A stretch of 64,000 nucleotides of DNA from M55B112 sp964539395 (GTDB taxonomy: Bacteria; Bacteroidota; Bacteroidia; Bacteroidales; GCA-2748055), in the NCBI GenBank assembly GCA_964539395.1, contig CAZIIU010000012.1:1-64000 (forward strand). Direction: 5' to 3'. Position 1 is the first letter of the stretch. Each line of letters starts with the position of its first letter. Shown piece by piece: positions 1 through 10,000 of the stretch. The notes below the pieces were generated by a model. The model made no database searches and was not told the DNA's origin. It worked only from the letters and a program-made list of their open reading frames with translations. The translations under genes were made by a program, and so were the position numbers.

Positions 1-50
1 TACCGGAATTTCAAACATATTCGACAATGTATTGTTGAATTAATAGACAA

Positions 51-58
51 TAAATTTG
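51..58 (+). promoter_or_regulatory. Putative promoter -7 box of the LapA-like gene
   Basis: TAAATTTG fits the Bacteroidota -7 consensus TAnnTTTG. A TTG lies 16 bases upstream (32-34), a little closer than the usual 19-21. The ATG at 90 is about 30 bases downstream. Motif match only. Confidence 0.35.
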
Positions 59-89
59 GAATTCTCATTTTTTTGTGTATATTAAAAGC

Positions 90-380
90 ATGTTGAAACG
101 ATACATCATAATACTGATCATCACTATTCTGGTAGTTATTTTTGCAATTCAGAATGCGGATCTGGTGTATATCAAACTCTGGTTCTTTGATCTGGATGCT
201 TCACTTTCTCTGATAATCATTCTGACGTTTGCAGCTGGGGCACTCATAACACTTGCACTTGCCCTTTACGAAATCAGAAAAGCAAAACGCAGAATTTCTG
301 AACTGGAAGAAAAGAGAGACTATTCTTCCGCAACTAAGGCAGCTGATACATTCAGCAGCGATAAGTATGCCCAGACATAA
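90..380 (+). CDS. LapA-domain (DUF1049) small membrane protein
   Basis: A 96-residue protein with two hydrophobic segments near residues 3-20 and 35-58, then a charged helical tail rich in Lys, Arg and Glu. The segment 'FAIQNADLV' after the first helix is the typical LapA/DUF1049 signature. In E. coli LapA works with LapB in lipopolysaccharide assembly control, but in Bacteroidota the role is not established. I chose the ATG at 90; an in-frame GTG at 75 would add five residues. It is the first of five small envelope-type genes on this strand (90-3578). The family call is fairly safe and the function is not. Confidence 0.7.
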   Translation: MLKRYIIILIITILVVIFAIQNADLVYIKLWFFDLDASLSLIIILTFAAGALITLALALYEIRKAKRRISELEEKRDYSSATKAADTFSSDKYAQT

Positions 381-583
381 AGATCAGTGGCAATGACAAG
401 CCATTTTAATTGTCATCTGCACGATCATAGTCTTTTGCGTACATCCTATAGCCAAAAATGGGTCGACAATCCAGGGTGGTATAGACAACATCAGGTTCAA
501 CCAGACAAACGGGGATGATTGCCCGATCGTATCAGATAAACAACAATGTTGAAATTGATTATTCACTTAAAAAACAAAAAGAT

Positions 584-1975
584 ATGTTATTCATTAGAAA
601 AACTTTCAATCTGACTGGTACAGTTATTGTAACAGCGCTATTAATCCTTAGTAGCTGCTCAACCGACAGGAGCAGTGAAGAGGCAAGGAAATTGCTCGAT
701 AAGCAGGCACGCGTACTGGAAGCCGAGCAGGAATCGATGGAAAATATCCTGGATGATTTTCAAAAAACCCGCGACTCCTTGCTTAAGGAGCAGGATCAGC
801 TGCTTAAAACAAAGAGTGAACTGGAATCTGAAATGGAGAAGATCTCCGAGGTACAGACAGACGTTGCCCAAACACTCAAGAAAGAGCAGGAAGCAGAACT
901 CTCTTCCGAAAAGAAACAGCTACAGTCACAGCTCGACTCACTGTCCGGAGACCTGGATGAAATAGCCGTTAAGATTACTGAATTGGATGAAAAGCAGGAA
1001 AAACTGGGTTTAAAAGAGGAACAGTTGACTGAGCAGATTGGAACTGCCCGGGAAAAACTGATCACTGGGATCGATAAAATTGATCAGCGGCTCAATGAAA
1101 TTGAAAAGCAGCGACTGGTAAAGGAAAAAGAGTTGTCGCTGAATCTGCAAAGGATCGACCTGGCTGAAAAAAAGATGGAACTGCTTAGCGATGAAAAGAA
1201 CCTATATCAACGCGAAAAAAACAGCTTATTGCAAAAGGGTGCGGAAGATACCGAAATCGAAAATTTCAACCTGAAAATTTCCGAAATAGACGGATATCTG
1301 CAGGAAGAGCAGAACAAGATAAAAAATGCCGAAAGTGCTATTAGCTCAATCCAGTCGTGGCTAAAGGATGTTGATGACCTGGAGGCCGAATTAAAGTCAA
1401 TTATGGAAAAAGAGTATGGTGAAAATGAAACAATAAAAAGTTTCACCCGCGAAGAGATGGAACGACTGGAAAAAGAAAAGAAAAACATCAGTTCAGAAAT
1501 AGCGAGGCTCGACTCATCGAAACAACAGCTGTTAAGTCAGAGAAAAACGGTAAATGAAAAGCTGGATAATGTGGACCAGGAGATCTCACTGCTAAAAAAC
1601 AAGGACCTGGCCATGATTCTTGCTGAGAGGTCGGCACTGGAAACTGAGGAAGCAGCAATTTCACAGGAAGAAACTGAACTCCTTGAAGAGAATATTTCAT
1701 CGCCGGAATCAGGCCTGTCCGGACTTCAGGGAGATGACCTGCTGGCAAGCCTTGAAACTGAAATAAGAGATAGGAGCAGATCCATTGAAAAACTGAAATC
1801 GGAGATTGCTGCAGAGCAACAAGAGCTTGCGAGAAAAAAAGCAGAAATAGAGAAGAAGCGATCTGAAGGGGCCAGCGCCATCGGAATAACAACCATCGTA
1901 GTAATAATCATCGGACTGCTCCTTGTTGGTGTCTTTTATATTGTAGGCAGAAGAAATCGTACCGGCAAGTCCTGA
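584..1975 (+). CDS. Coiled-coil lipoprotein with C-terminal membrane anchor, unknown function
   Basis: About 463 residues. The ATG at 584 starts a signal peptide ending in 'LILSSC', a lipobox, so the mature protein should begin at that Cys; the frame is open back to 515 but that start would bury the signal. Residues roughly 30-430 are almost continuously charged heptad sequence rich in Glu, Lys, Gln and Leu, predicted as one long coiled coil. The last 35 residues hold a hydrophobic helix (IGITTIVVIIIGLLLVGVF) followed by Arg/Lys. A lipid anchor at one end and a membrane helix at the other suggests a rod spanning the periplasm, which is inference. No family recognised. Confidence 0.65.
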   Translation: MLFIRKTFNLTGTVIVTALLILSSCSTDRSSEEARKLLDKQARVLEAEQESMENILDDFQKTRDSLLKEQDQLLKTKSELESEMEKISEVQTDVAQTLKKEQEAELSSEKKQLQSQLDSLSGDLDEIAVKITELDEKQEKLGLKEEQLTEQIGTAREKLITGIDKIDQRLNEIEKQRLVKEKELSLNLQRIDLAEKKMELLSDEKNLYQREKNSLLQKGAEDTEIENFNLKISEIDGYLQEEQNKIKNAESAISSIQSWLKDVDDLEAELKSIMEKEYGENETIKSFTREEMERLEKEKKNISSEIARLDSSKQQLLSQRKTVNEKLDNVDQEISLLKNKDLAMILAERSALETEEAAISQEETELLEENISSPESGLSGLQGDDLLASLETEIRDRSRSIEKLKSEIAAEQQELARKKAEIEKKRSEGASAIGITTIVVIIIGLLLVGVFYIVGRRNRTGKS

Positions 1976-2046
1976 TAAATCAATATACTTCATTCCGTGA
2001 AAGCAGAAAAAAACAATACAATGAATCACCTTTAAAATAAATAATC

Positions 2047-2475
2047 ATGACAAAAGAGAAGAAAAAAGAACAAGGATTCTGGGAAGATGCAAAAGAGAAT
2101 ATTAACGAAGGAGCTAGGGCTGTTGGTGAAGAGGCCCGTGACCTTGGAGAAAGAATATCATCTTATTCGGAAACGATTTTTGGAAAGATTAAGGAGCAAA
2201 CCACTGAAATGCTTCAGTCGGGCAGGGAACTAACCCGCGACGCGGTCAACAAGGCACAGGAAATCGCTGAAAAGTATCGCGACCAGACAGAGATCCGGAA
2301 GCTCAATGAAGAAAAAAAGAGGGTTGCCGCTCAATTGGGAATGAGTTTTTATCTGATTTTGAAAAACAACGACAACAAAGTACCGGACACACTACTCAGG
2401 AGAAAAGCAATTAAAACAACCCTGAAGGAGATGGAAGAACTCGACCAGCAGATACTGGATCTTTCAAAGGAATAG
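2047..2475 (+). CDS. Small helical protein, unknown (apolipoprotein/LEA-like N-terminal half)
   Basis: A 142-residue, highly charged protein without signal peptide or membrane helix. The first 90 residues are amphipathic repeats of the kind 'GARAVGEEARDLGERI' and resemble the loose helical pattern of LEA or YtxH-like stress proteins. The C-terminal part contains 'LNEEKKRVAAQLG' and ends in another predicted helix. It lies 71 bases after the coiled-coil lipoprotein and 98 bases before the next small gene, so co-transcription is possible. The resemblance is compositional and no specific function can be assigned. Confidence 0.6.
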   Translation: MTKEKKKEQGFWEDAKENINEGARAVGEEARDLGERISSYSETIFGKIKEQTTEMLQSGRELTRDAVNKAQEIAEKYRDQTEIRKLNEEKKRVAAQLGMSFYLILKNNDNKVPDTLLRRKAIKTTLKEMEELDQQILDLSKE

Positions 2476-2573
2476 CAGCCGATGTACTTAGCCGGTAAAC
2501 CAGCAGAAATGTCAGGATTCACCGGTATTCTCAAAACAGCATTATTGTAAGTGCTCACATAATACCTTTTAAT

Positions 2574-2999
2574 ATGAAAAAAATAAACCTTCTGAGTATA
2601 AATACATATACCATCATCATCTATTTTCTGATATGGATGTACTATGCGATCTTCAACTGGGATGTATTCGCAATTAAACTAAATACAAATGCAGGCTTTT
2701 CAGTGATAGGCGGGTTTCCGTTTATATTTTTCTTTCTGATTGGTTTGGTTGCACTGTTCATTCTCAGGTATTTCATCTATGTGCATAAAGTGGCATCGGA
2801 TAAGCAGGAGCGTAACAGTAAACATAAGATAGCGCTCATGGAAAAGGATATTGAATTGTTAAAGATGAAAGAGGTTCTTTTTAAAATGCAGACTTCAGAA
2901 ATGGATAAAAGCAGTTCACAACTGAATGCCCTCCATGAAAAGCTGGATAACCTGACAAATCAGATCAGCGATAAAAACGAAGAAGAAGACACAAATTAA
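2574..2999 (+). CDS. Two-helix membrane protein with cytoplasmic coiled-coil tail, unknown
   Basis: A 141-residue protein. Hydrophobic helices occupy about residues 10-30 and 45-68, joined by a short loop; residues 75-141 form a charged, probably coiled-coil tail (KHKIALMEKDIELLKMKEVL) ending in acidic residues. It sits between the helical stress-like protein and the HdeD-like protein on the same strand. No family recognised. The topology, two helices and a soluble helical tail, is all that can be supported. Confidence 0.6.
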   Translation: MKKINLLSINTYTIIIYFLIWMYYAIFNWDVFAIKLNTNAGFSVIGGFPFIFFFLIGLVALFILRYFIYVHKVASDKQERNSKHKIALMEKDIELLKMKEVLFKMQTSEMDKSSSQLNALHEKLDNLTNQISDKNEEEDTN

Positions 3000-3041
3000 T
3001 CTTCAAACAATACTATTAAACCTTAATATAATTGGCTAAAT

Positions 3042-3578
3042 ATGAATTACATTCACAATACAGGCAGGTCCAATCCCTGGTTGATGTTATTACAGGGCAT
3101 CCTGATTCTTGTTATCGGAATCTTTGTCCTTCTGCATCCGGAAGTATCCCTGATCGTGCTTACCAGGATGCTGGGGATCATTCTTTTGGTTGCTGGCGGA
3201 ATCCTGATCTTTAGTGCAAATTACAAAAGGGCAGTCACGAACCAACTCCTGATCATAGAAGGGGTCATAAGTACCGCACTCGGAATACTGCTTGCATTTT
3301 TTCCACAATCCCTTGCCAATGTTTTCATTATCATGCTTGGGATCATTACATTCCTTAGTGGACTGATCAATCTGTGGCTTTTGATCAAGATACGCAGTAG
3401 AATTACCAGTCCGGGTTTTATCAGAAATTTCCTGTTGCTTTTATTTGGGATTTTCCTGCTGGCAAAACCGGTTGAGGGACGAGAGGCCATTGCCATTATT
3501 ATCGGCATCTTTGCACTTGTTTTTGGATCCATTTCACTGTATGGTTCCTACAAATTATTCAGGATCAAGAAGCAGTAA
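3042..3578 (+). CDS. HdeD family (DUF308) membrane protein
   Basis: A 178-residue protein with six hydrophobic segments in three similar hairpins, the DUF308 pattern of HdeD. Typical features are the Gly-rich segments 'MLGIILLVAGGILI' and 'IIIGIFALVFGSISLYG' and the long first helix after 'NPWLMLLQGILILVIGIF'. In E. coli HdeD is linked to acid resistance; in Bacteroidota the role is unknown. It closes the run of small envelope genes and is followed by the convergent asnA gene. The family call is strong, the function weak. Confidence 0.8.
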   Translation: MNYIHNTGRSNPWLMLLQGILILVIGIFVLLHPEVSLIVLTRMLGIILLVAGGILIFSANYKRAVTNQLLIIEGVISTALGILLAFFPQSLANVFIIMLGIITFLSGLINLWLLIKIRSRITSPGFIRNFLLLLFGIFLLAKPVEGREAIAIIIGIFALVFGSISLYGSYKLFRIKKQ

Positions 3579-3666
3579 TCTGATCTGAAACCAATTGCTT
3601 TACCCTGTTGCCTGGAGACTCAATCCATGTCAAAATCAGGTAAAGCTGCAAATAGCTTACCCTGCT

Positions 3667-4701
3667 TTACATCAGGGATATTCCACACTTTTTACAATGA
3701 TCCACCATCTGCCCGGGCCAGAGACTTGCCTGTACTTCACCTATATGAGCCTTTCGGAGAAAATACATGCACAGGCGCGACTGACCAATACCCCCTCCGA
3801 CGGATTCGGGAAATTCCCCTGCCAGGAGCCGCTTGTGAAAAAGGAGTTCTTTCCGTTCCTCCTTCCCCTGCAATTTCAGTTGTCTCAACATCGCCTCCCT
3901 GTCGACACGGATACCCATCGATGAAAGTTCAAATGCCTTTTCAAGAACGGGGTTCCAAACAATAATATCACCGTTCAGCCCCTTAAAACCATTCTCAGTT
4001 TCCGTCGACCAGTCATCATAATCAGGGGCTCGTCCATCGTGGGGCTTCCCGGAGGGCAACGCTGCACCAATACCGATGATAAATACCGCACCATACTCTT
4101 TCGCGATGGCATCTTCCCTCTCTTTGGGGTTCATACTGGGATAATCTGCTTCAAGCTCCTCACTGTGAATAAATTTGATTGTCTCCGGGAGAAGCGGAAC
4201 AATTTCAGGATGATTTTCAAATACAATAAACTCAGTCCGCTTAATCACTGCATAAATCCGTTCCACAATATCCTTCAGGTAATCCAGTGTCCGCTGCTCG
4301 GGAGAAACGATCTTTTCCCAGTCCCACTGGTCCACATATATGGAATGGGTATTGTCCAACTCCTCATCCGGCCTTAATGCATTCATATCTGTATAAAGAC
4401 CGTACCCGTTGGAAATCTCATAATCGGCCAACATCATCCGCTTCCATTTGGCAAGTGAATGCACGATCTCAGCCGTAACACCCTCCATGTCCTTAACCGG
4501 AAAACTAACCGGCCGCTCTGTTCCGTTGAGATCATCATTAATCCCCGTGCCTCTCTGAACAAAAAGAGGTGCCGTTACCCGGCGCAGCTTAAGTTCCGCA
4601 GCCAGGTTGGATTCAAAAAAATCCTTGATCAGCTTAATGGCCCTCTCTGTCTCCTTCAGAGTAAGAGAAGATTCGTAATTATGAGGAATGATTAATTTCA
4701 T
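3667..4701 (-). CDS. asnA: Aspartate-ammonia ligase
   Basis: A 344-residue enzyme of the AsnA type, which makes asparagine from aspartate, ammonia and ATP in the cytoplasm. The fold is a class II aminoacyl-tRNA synthetase-like core. Visible hallmarks are the N-terminal 'LTLKETERAIKLIKDFFE', the central 'ALRPDEELDNTHSIYVDQWDWE', and the C-terminal 'GGGIGQSRLCMYFL' with the ATP-binding Arg. Length matches the family (about 330-345). It is convergent with the HdeD-like gene and appears monocistronic. Confidence 0.95.
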   Translation of the reverse strand: MKLIIPHNYESSLTLKETERAIKLIKDFFESNLAAELKLRRVTAPLFVQRGTGINDDLNGTERPVSFPVKDMEGVTAEIVHSLAKWKRMMLADYEISNGYGLYTDMNALRPDEELDNTHSIYVDQWDWEKIVSPEQRTLDYLKDIVERIYAVIKRTEFIVFENHPEIVPLLPETIKFIHSEELEADYPSMNPKEREDAIAKEYGAVFIIGIGAALPSGKPHDGRAPDYDDWSTETENGFKGLNGDIIVWNPVLEKAFELSSMGIRVDREAMLRQLKLQGKEERKELLFHKRLLAGEFPESVGGGIGQSRLCMYFLRKAHIGEVQASLWPGQMVDHCKKCGISLM

Positions 4702-4832
4702 ATTGTAAGTCTGTTAGAACTTGCAAATAACAGATTTTAAATTTTGAAAACAAAATTGTTTCGAATCGGATTTGGCCCGGCGAGTTAAAAAATTCTTTGT
4801 ATATTAGTAAATCATCCATAAAACAATGAATT

Positions 4833-5075
4833 ATGAAAAGAACCATCTTCTTCGTGATCGTATTCATAGTCATCGGATTCGTTCTGGGGTACCTTATTTT
4901 TGGAAGAATTTCAGGTGAGTATATAGAACTGGAAGCAATATTTACCAAATCAGAAAATGTTCTCGAAAAAATCGGGCGATCAATTACCGGTCTTCGGGAG
5001 ATCAAACAGAACATCTTAATATCTGGTGGTGTCGGCGGGGTCCTGGGGCTGATAATTTCCCTGATAAAAAAGTAG
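4833..5075 (+). CDS. Small membrane protein, unknown
   Basis: An 80-residue protein with an N-terminal hydrophobic helix (residues 4-25, IFFVIVFIVIGFVLGYLIFG), a polar middle, and a Gly-rich hydrophobic C-terminus (GGVGGVLGLIISLI) ending in Lys-Lys. The gene stands alone between divergent asnA and the convergent YccF gene. The start ATG is preceded by an AT-rich tract. No family recognised; real-gene status rests on the coherent two-helix layout. Confidence 0.5.
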   Translation: MKRTIFFVIVFIVIGFVLGYLIFGRISGEYIELEAIFTKSENVLEKIGRSITGLREIKQNILISGGVGGVLGLIISLIKK

Positions 5076-5111
5076 ATACAAAACAGCATACATCTCAGAT
5101 CTAAGCCTTCA

Positions 5112-5546
5112 TTATTTCTGGTGCTTCTTTCTGGCGATCTGCTCTGCAACCTCCAGTGGAACACATGTTTTATTTACCGGGTTGAAGTAGGTTCCCAACG
5201 ATTTTGCCAGTACCAGCGCCACCGGAATACCAACAATTGAGAGAAACAATCCGGCGATCTGAACGATTGTAACTACAGAGAGTACTAACCCGAATGGGAA
5301 GTAGATGATTCGTACAAAGATGCCAAAGATCTTCCAAAGTTCATTCTGCTTTGTATCAAGATCTCTTTTATCCACCATTGCACATGTAAAGGGCGTCAGC
5401 AGGAACTTCGATAACTGGATCAGCCCCAATCCGAGGGGTAATCCAACCACTGTAATAACTAGTAAGACACCGACAAGGAAGGTGGTCAGCGCATTGATAA
5501 ATCCAAAAAACGGAAAATGCCAGAGAATATTGCCGAGGGTTCTCAT
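5112..5546 (-). CDS. YccF domain-containing membrane protein
   Basis: A 144-residue protein. The N-terminal half matches the YccF domain: 'LGNILWHFPFFGFINAL', then 'VVGLPLGLGLIQLSKFLLTPF'. The C-terminal half repeats a similar hydrophobic pattern around 'IFVRIIYFPFGLVLSVV' and ends in a basic tail. YccF-domain proteins are inner-membrane proteins of unknown function. It appears monocistronic and is convergent with the 80-residue membrane protein. Confidence 0.8.
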   Translation of the reverse strand: MRTLGNILWHFPFFGFINALTTFLVGVLLVITVVGLPLGLGLIQLSKFLLTPFTCAMVDKRDLDTKQNELWKIFGIFVRIIYFPFGLVLSVVTIVQIAGLFLSIVGIPVALVLAKSLGTYFNPVNKTCVPLEVAEQIARKKHQK

Positions 5547-5875
5547 CCGGTAAAGTTTATATTCATCTAAATGGTCAGGCAGATAAACCTGAAACTGTTT
5601 CTGCCATCATCAGAAATTTCAGTACAGTTATTACTCACAAAATCCTCCACTGTTTCAGGCTAAAGATACAGCAATCATTGCAATTAAATACCCTGCCAAT
5701 TTAAAATAATAAACCGGAAGATTGCTTAAAAAGACTAAATTTGCCCACAGTTAAATCAATAACAGTTTTTTACTATAGCTATACGATTAAATTAAACGAT
5801 TCGTTCTTTAATCAGTCTTATATATTTATAACAATATCCACCCCAATAGGATATTGCAACTAAAAAACAAAAGCA
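5547..5875. other. 329-base gene-free stretch between divergent genes
   Basis: AT-rich upstream region shared by the YccF gene (minus) and the RND efflux operon (plus). A TAAATTTG box lies near 5737, but no good -33 element sits at the right distance. No RNA gene or strong hairpin seen. It presumably holds the efflux operon promoter. Confidence 0.4.
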
Positions 5876-7006
5876 TTGAAAAGAAACAAGTTGATCAGAC
5901 GTATCATTACAACCATACTAATTTTGGTTATATTGGGAATCATCCTCTACCCAAAACTCAAGCCATTGCTCATTAATGAAAACGGATCTGACCCGGGAAC
6001 GTCACCCAGATCAATGGGAATGCGTGGTAGCGGACAGCCACTGCTTGCCAGTGGGTACGTGGTGTTACCGGAACAGATGAACGAACTGATCTACAGCACA
6101 GGATCTTTAATTCCCGACGAAGAGGTGGATCTCGCCTTTGAGACTTCGGGTAAAATAGTTGGCATATATTTCCAGGAGGGTACCCGTGTGAAGAAGGGCG
6201 ATCTGCTTGCAAAAATCAATGACAGACCGTTGCAGGCCCAACTGCTGAAGCTCCAGGCGCAACTGAAATTAACCGAAGAACGCGAATTTCGCCAACGGCA
6301 ACTTCTCGACCGCGACGCGATCAGCCGTGAGAGTTATGACCAGGTTGCAACCGAACTGCAATCGCTGCAGGCAGATATACAACTTATTGAAGCACGCATC
6401 TCCGAAACCGAACTGAGGGCGCCGTTCGATGGTTTCGTTGGATTGCGTATGATCAGCGAAGGTGCCTTTGCTACCACCCAGACAAAAATAGTAAGGCTTG
6501 TAAAGATCCGTCCGCTGAAAATTGAATTCTCAATTCCGGAGCGATATGCAGGTGAACTTGTTGCCGGATTCCCTGTCTCCTTTGTTATAGATGGTATTCC
6601 GAAAACATATCATGCCAATGTATATGCCGTGGCTCCCAAGGTGGATATTGATACACGTACCATCGTTGCGAGGGCACTATATCCCAATACCAATGAGGAG
6701 CTAAAACCGGGGCGCTTTGCAAGTGTAAGACTATTATTGTCGCAGATAGAGAATACCATTGCCATACCAACCCAGGCAGTGATTGCAGAAATGGGAGGAG
6801 AAAAAGTCTTCGTAACACGGAATGGTAAAGCTGAAGAGGTGAGCGTTAGAACCGGCCTGCGCACTGAATCGCATATCCAGATCCAGGAGGGACTGAAGTT
6901 TGGCGATACAGTACTTGTAACTGCAATTCTTCAACTGCGTCAAAACATTCCGGTTCAGCTAGACACCATCATTTCCAATGAACCCCTGATCAATAATATC
7001 CCATGA
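5876..7006 (+). CDS. RND efflux system periplasmic adaptor subunit
   Basis: A 376-residue HlyD/AcrA-type membrane fusion protein that links an inner-membrane RND pump to an outer-membrane channel. An N-terminal membrane helix (residues 9-26) anchors it; there is no lipobox Cys. Around residues 85-190 the lipoyl halves flank a helical hairpin ('GKIVGIYFQEGTRVKKGDLLAKI' and 'AELRAPFDGFVG'-like segments), followed by the beta-barrel domain. The start codon is TTG at 5876. Its stop overlaps the pump start by 4 bases (ATGA), indicating translational coupling. Substrate cannot be told from sequence. Confidence 0.9.
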   Translation: MKRNKLIRRIITTILILVILGIILYPKLKPLLINENGSDPGTSPRSMGMRGSGQPLLASGYVVLPEQMNELIYSTGSLIPDEEVDLAFETSGKIVGIYFQEGTRVKKGDLLAKINDRPLQAQLLKLQAQLKLTEEREFRQRQLLDRDAISRESYDQVATELQSLQADIQLIEARISETELRAPFDGFVGLRMISEGAFATTQTKIVRLVKIRPLKIEFSIPERYAGELVAGFPVSFVIDGIPKTYHANVYAVAPKVDIDTRTIVARALYPNTNEELKPGRFASVRLLLSQIENTIAIPTQAVIAEMGGEKVFVTRNGKAEEVSVRTGLRTESHIQIQEGLKFGDTVLVTAILQLRQNIPVQLDTIISNEPLINNIP

Positions 7007-10000
7007 GTTTAGCATCCGTTAGCATAAAACGCCCGGTACTGACCACAGTGTTTTCACTTGTGATACTATTGTTCGGAGCTATTGGTTTAACCCGGCTCGG
7101 GGTAAGGGAATTTCCAAGCGTCGATCCGCCCATCATCTCGGTAAACACATCTTATCCGGGAGCCAACTCGGATGTCATCGAGACACAAATCACAGAACCC
7201 CTTGAACAGTCAATCAACGGTATACCCGGAATCAGAACACTTACCAGCAGCAGCAGTCAGGGCCGAAGCAGGATTTCAGTCGAATTTGAACTATCGGTTG
7301 ACATGGAGACTGCGGCCAATGATGTCCGCGATAAAGTTTCACAGGCACAACGGTATCTGCCACGCGACTGTGATCCACCTACGGTCTCAAAGGCCGATGC
7401 CGATGCGAATCCAATCCTCATGATCGCTGTACAAAGCACGAAACGTTCACTGCTCGAACTTTCCGAATATGCAGAACTCACCTTTAAGGAGCAGTTGCAA
7501 ACAATATCCGGGGTGAGTGCAATAATGATCTGGGGTGAAAAAAGATATGCCATGCGTATTTGGCTCGATCCCCAGAAACTGGCAGGTTACCAAATGACTC
7601 CCATGGACGTAAGAAATGCGATCACTCGTGAAAATGTGGAGCTGCCGGCAGGTATGATTGAAGGTGATGCCACCCAACTTACAATTCGTGCACTCGGACT
7701 TATGACCACACCACAGGAATTTAACAGCTTAATATTGCGACAAACAGGCGACCAGATTATTCGTGTAAGCGATATCGGACGTGCAGAACTGGGTCCTGAG
7801 GACCTTCGGGGAATCCTGAAAATTAATGGCATACCGGCTGTTGCCACAGTGATCATCCCCCAACCGGGTGCCAACCACATTGAGATCGTGGATGAGGTAT
7901 ACAGCAGACTGGAATACATAAAAAAGGACCTTCCCGAAGATATCACCTATGAGATCGGGTTTGATAATACATCCTATATCCGAACTTCGATCAACGAAGT
8001 CCAGAGGACTATTTACCTTGCATTTTTCCTGGTAGTAACTATTATTTTCTTCTTCCTGCGCGACTGGCGAACAACCATTATCCCGGTTCTGGTAATCCCG
8101 GTATCATTGGTAGGCTCCTTCTTTGTAATGTTCGTTTTTGGATTCACAATTAATGTGCTGACCTTGCTCGCTGTGGTGCTGTCCATCGGTTTGGTGGTGG
8201 ACGATGCCATTGTAATGATGGAAAACATTTATGTGAAGATTGAAGAGGGTCTTTCACCTGTTGAGGCAGGACTCAAAGGAGCCAATGAAATCTTCTTTGC
8301 AATTATTTCCACTACCATTACCGTCATTGCTGTCTTTATACCCATCGTCTTCCTGGAAGGAATGACAGGAAGGTTATTCAGGGAATTCAGCATTGTAATT
8401 GCCGGTGCAGTGGCGATCTCATCATTTGTGGCACTAACGCTTACCCCTATGCTGTCGACCAAACTTTTGAAAACCAGGCATAAAAGAAGCAGGGCCTACA
8501 ACTATTCAGAGAAATTTTTTGTCGCACTGAACAACGCATACCAGCATTCACTTACCAACCTCCTTAACAAAAGATACATCTCTCTCCTGATCCTGGCATC
8601 TGCAATTATCCTGATAATTATCCTGTATAAGATCATTCCCGCAGAAATGGCACCGTTAGAAGACAGATCGCGGCTTACAATCAGGACTACTACACAGGAA
8701 GGGGCAACCTATGAATACAACCTAAGCTATATTGAAGATGTTGCAAGAATGGTTCACAATAATGTCTCCGAATATGACTTAATTGCTGAAAGAGCCTGGA
8801 GCTCGGGCGGATTTGTTATCGTAAGACTTGTAGAAGCCTCTGAACGAGAGAGATCACAACAAGAGATTGCTACACAGTTAACTAAAGAGCTAAGCAGAAT
8901 GACGAAGGCCCGCGCAAACGTCATGCAGCAATCAACTTTCGGAGGCAGACGCGCCGGTCTGCCGGTTCAATATGTATTGCAGGCACCGACGATTGAGAAA
9001 CTGCGGGAAATATTGCCGGCTTTCATGGAGGAGGTCCAAAAAAATCCTGTTTTTGTAATGGCCGATGTTGACCTGAAATTTACCAAGCCGGAGCTTCGGA
9101 TCGAGATCAACCGCGATAAAGCAAATCTCCTGGGAGTTTCAACCCAAAATATTGGTCAGACATTGCAATTGGCATTGAGCGGTCAACGTTTCGGATATTT
9201 TATCATGAACGGAAAGCAATACGAAATCCTCGGGGAGCTGGCCAGGGAAGATCGAAATAAACCACTCGATCTGAAATCACTGTATGTAAGAAGTAACAAT
9301 GGTAAAATGGTACAGCTCGATAATTTTGTTACTTTAGAGGAGTCAACCGCCCCACCCCAGCTCTATCGCTACAACCGTTTTGTAGCGGCCACAATATCAT
9401 CCGGTCTCGCAGAGGGAAAAACCATCAGTGAAGGACTGAACGAGATGGATAAAATTGCTGAGAAGGTGCTTGATGATTCCTTCCGAACAGCACTTGCGGG
9501 CGATTCAAAGGATTATATGGAAAGCTCCTCAAGCCTGATGTTTGCTTTTCTGCTGGCCATCATTCTTATTTTCCTGGTCCTCTCAGCACAATTCGAGAGT
9601 TTCAAGGATCCGATTATCGTTATGATGACAGTTCCACTGGCACTTACCGGGGCACTTCTATTCATGTGGTATTTCAACATTACCATGAATATTTTTAGTC
9701 AGATCGGGATCATTATGCTGATCGGACTCGTCTCAAAAAACGGAATTCTGATTGTCGAATTCGCCAATCAAAGAAAACTGGCCGGCATGAACAAGTTTGA
9801 AGCCATCAAGTATGCTTCTGCTGCCAGGTTCAGGCCGATCCTGATGACCAGCCTCTCAACCGCCCTGGGCGTTCTGCCCCTTGCACTCGGCCTGGGTGAA
9901 GGAGCCCAAAGCAGGGTGGCAATGGGGGTAGCAGTTGTGGGCGGACTCGTGCTTTCTACTTTCCTTACACTTTACGTAGTACCGACGATCTACCTGTTGA

